Part shown: one piece after another, positions 8,726 through 10,595 of the stretch
Position numbering within the stretch: the first letter of the stretch is position 1
Layout: each line of letters begins with the position of its first letter
NCBI GenBank assembly: GCA_035250505.1
Contig: DATFFC010000182.1
Coordinates: forward strand, 1 to 10,595
Source of the DNA: DASSBQ01 sp035250505
GTDB lineage: Bacteria; Nitrospirota; Nitrospiria; Nitrospirales; Nitrospiraceae
Length of the DNA: 10,595 bases
Direction of reading: 5' to 3'
Notes under the pieces: model-generated
The model's input: the letters and a program-made list of their open reading frames with translations, nothing else
Database searches by the model: none
What the model was told of the DNA's origin: nothing
Made by a program: the position numbers and the translations under genes

Positions 8726-10531
8726 TCAGCGGCTGATCATCTGCAAATGTTCGACGATGGGTCCCAGAGCCAGCGCCGGCACGAATGTCAGCGCCCCCAC
8801 CATGATCACGACGCTGATCAGCAAGACGACGAACAGCGGGGTGTGGGTGGCCAACGTCCCAGACCCGGGCGGTACGCATTTCTTTCGGGCCAATGCTCCG
8901 GCCAACGCAAGGGTCGGCACCGCCAGCCAGAAGCGGGCGATCAGCATGGCCACTCCGCCGGTGATATTGTAGAAGACCGTGTTCGCGTTCAGTCCACCGA
9001 AGGCGCTGCCGTTGTTGTTGCCCTGCGACGTATAGGCATAGAGCACTTCGCTCAGGCCGTGTGGACCAGAGTTGAGAATCGAGGAGGTGCCGACATCGAG
9101 CAGGACGGCCAGAGCTGTCAATCCCAGCACCACGATCGGCATGATCAGGATCAGCAGCGAGGCCATCTTCATGTCGTAGGGCTCGATCTTCTTGCCGAGG
9201 TATTCCGGGGTGCGGCCGACCATCAAGCCGGCGATGAACACGGCGATGATCGCGAACACGATCATGCCGTAGAGGCCGGAGCCGACGCCGCCGAGGATCA
9301 CTTCGCCGAACTGGATCAGGAACAGCGGGACCAGTCCGCCGAGCGGCGTAAACGAATCATGCATGGCATTGACCGCGCCGCACGAGGTGGCGGTGGTGAC
9401 ACTCGCGAATAGCGCGGTGCGGGCGACGCCAAACCGCAGTTCCTTCCCTTCCATATTGCCGCCCGACTGCGTGATGCCGGCGTCGTGATCCACGCCCAGC
9501 GCCGCTAGGAGTGGATTGCCGGACGATTCAGCCCAGTAGGCGCCCGCCGTAAAGATCGACAACACGATCAGCATCGCCGCCAGAATCGCCCAGCCTTGTC
9601 TGGTATCGCCGACCATGATGCCGAAGGTATACGTCAATGCCGCCGCAATAACGGCTTCGGCGAGCACCAGCAGAAAATCAGTGAGCGGGGTCGGGCTTTC
9701 GAACGGATGCGCGGCATTCGCGTTGAAGAAGCCGCCGCCGTTTGTGCCCAGATGTTTGATGGCCACCTGCGAAGCCACCGGGCCCACCGCGAGGAGTTGT
9801 TCCGATACCTGCGTCTTTTCCATCCTCGGTCGGCCCTGTCCATCAAAGACAGCCCGGCCATCGGCGCCGGTCACGGGCTTGTCATAAGTGAAAGGTTGAA
9901 TCACCGGAACGGACGTATAGTGCGCGAAGGTCTGAAGCGTGCCTTGCGAGACGAGCACCAATGCCAAGAGGACCCCGAGCGGAAGCAGAATGTACAGAAC
10001 GCTGCGCGTCAGATCGACCCAGAAATTGCCGAGCGTGGCCACATTCTTGCGCGCCAGCCCGCGAATCAGCGCCACGAGAATCGCCATGCCGGTGGCAGCC
10101 GACACAAAATTCTGCACGGTGAGCCCGGCCATCTGCGTTAGATAGCTCAAGGTCGACTCACCGCCGTAGGCTTGCCAGTTTGTATTGGTCGTAAAGCTTA
10201 CCGCGGTATTGAAGGCGAGATCGGGCGGCACGGCCGCCATCGCAGCGGGGTTCAGCGGTAAGAAGACCTGGAGCCGTTGCAATGCATAGAGGACAAGCAG
10301 GCCGATTCCACTAAAGAGCAACGTGGCGAGTCCGTACGTCTTCCAGTCCATTTCGTCATGAAAGCGGACGCCGCACAGGCGATAGAGAAGACGCTCGAAG
10401 GGACCAAGCACCAGGTCCAATCCGCAGGGCCGTCCTTCATAGACGCGGGCCATGTACCAACCGAGCGGCTTGACCAATGCCGCCAGGACCGCGAAGAACA
10501 GGACGAGTTGCAGCCAGCCGTTCGCCGTCAT
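8726..10531 (-). CDS. kdpA: KdpA, potassium-binding and translocating subunit
   Basis: From ATG 10531 the product is 601 residues with about ten membrane helices; it is the K+-selective channel-like subunit of the Kdp pump. The four selectivity-filter loops typical of the superfamily of K+ transporters are recognisable. Loop 1 is NTNWQAYGGEST (from 116), followed by YLTQMAGLTVQNF. Loop 2 is GTNGGGFFNANAAHPFE (from 262). Loop 3 is CGAVNAMHDSF (384-394), followed by GEVILGGVGSGLYGM. Loop 4 is GNNNGSAFGGLNANT (504-518). The protein is longer than E. coli KdpA (557), mainly through an extended hydrophilic stretch at about 216-241 (KPVTGADGRAVFDGQGRPR) before loop 2. The ATG was chosen over a GTG at 10540 because GGAG lies 8 bases before it and because MTANGWLQL is a common KdpA opening. 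It overlaps the kdpF stop by one base (TGATG). Confidence 0.98.
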   Translation of the reverse strand: MTANGWLQLVLFFAVLAALVKPLGWYMARVYEGRPCGLDLVLGPFERLLYRLCGVRFHDEMDWKTYGLATLLFSGIGLLVLYALQRLQVFLPLNPAAMAAVPPDLAFNTAVSFTTNTNWQAYGGESTLSYLTQMAGLTVQNFVSAATGMAILVALIRGLARKNVATLGNFWVDLTRSVLYILLPLGVLLALVLVSQGTLQTFAHYTSVPVIQPFTYDKPVTGADGRAVFDGQGRPRMEKTQVSEQLLAVGPVASQVAIKHLGTNGGGFFNANAAHPFESPTPLTDFLLVLAEAVIAAALTYTFGIMVGDTRQGWAILAAMLIVLSIFTAGAYWAESSGNPLLAALGVDHDAGITQSGGNMEGKELRFGVARTALFASVTTATSCGAVNAMHDSFTPLGGLVPLFLIQFGEVILGGVGSGLYGMIVFAIIAVFIAGLMVGRTPEYLGKKIEPYDMKMASLLILIMPIVVLGLTALAVLLDVGTSSILNSGPHGLSEVLYAYTSQGNNNGSAFGGLNANTVFYNITGGVAMLIARFWLAVPTLALAGALARKKCVPPGSGTLATHTPLFVVLLISVVIMVGALTFVPALALGPIVEHLQMISR

Positions 10532-10595
10532 CAGAACCACTCCGGCTTCAAGAGCGCTACCATCAGATAGACCAACAACCCCACCGAGACGGCCG
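10531..10595 (-). CDS. kdpF: KdpF, C-terminal part, cut by window edge
   Basis: Reading the minus strand from the right edge, a frame of 20 codons ends in TGA at 10533-10531, giving AVSVGLLVYLMVALLKPEWF. This has the shape of KdpF, a peptide of about 29 residues: a single hydrophobic helix with the LVYLMVALLKPExF ending typical of the family. KdpF sits between KdpA and KdpB in the membrane and stabilises the complex. Its stop overlaps the kdpA ATG by one base, the expected kdpF-kdpA arrangement, and implies translational coupling. The start codon and the operon promoter lie outside the window. Because it is tiny, it could easily be missed in automated annotation. Confidence 0.88.
   Translation of the reverse strand, partial: AVSVGLLVYLMVALLKPEWF
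10540..10543 (-). promoter_or_regulatory. Ribosome binding site for kdpA inside kdpF
   Basis: GGAG on the minus strand, within the last codons of kdpF, is 8 bases before ATG 10531. The alternative GTG at 10540 overlaps this site and so is unlikely to be the start. Confidence 0.55.

Overview
The window holds a nearly complete, canonical kdp (high-affinity potassium uptake) locus on the minus strand and a short cluster of three unrelated-looking genes on the plus strand. Base composition is high in G+C (roughly 60% by eye). Genes are tightly packed, and no stretch above about 85 bases lacks a gene. The source looks like a free-living Gram-negative-type bacterium: there is a lipoprotein with a classical lipobox and a protein with an apparent exported N-terminus. 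The protein style would fit Nitrospirota (for example Nitrospira) or another deep-branching or proteobacterial-like lineage, but the sequence alone does not settle the taxon.

Left part (1-2142, plus strand): an apparently exported small protein with an OB-fold-like pattern, whose 5' end lies off the window; an NAD(P)-dependent beta-hydroxyacid dehydrogenase family enzyme; and an unrecognised lipoprotein. The three genes are separated by 9 and 17 bases and probably share a transcript. They converge on the kdp locus, with 44 bases between the two stop codons at 2142 and 2187.

Right part (10595 down to 2187, minus strand): kdpF (C-terminal 20 residues, cut by the window edge), kdpA, kdpB, kdpC, a small two-helix membrane protein of unknown function, kdpD and kdpE. 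KdpFABC is the ATP-driven K+ pump: KdpA selects and channels K+, KdpB is the P-type ATPase, KdpC and KdpF are accessory membrane subunits. KdpD/KdpE is the two-component system that induces the pump when K+ is limiting or osmolarity is high. All catalytic and signature motifs are present, so pump and sensor look functional. The main promoter would lie upstream of kdpF, outside the window.

The least expected element is the small membrane-protein gene between kdpC and kdpD, a position where the E. coli operon has no gene. No mobile elements, CRISPR arrays, rRNA or tRNA genes were seen. I found no convincing new defence or metabolic system. Most of the window is an ordinary Kdp locus, and the findings below are modest.
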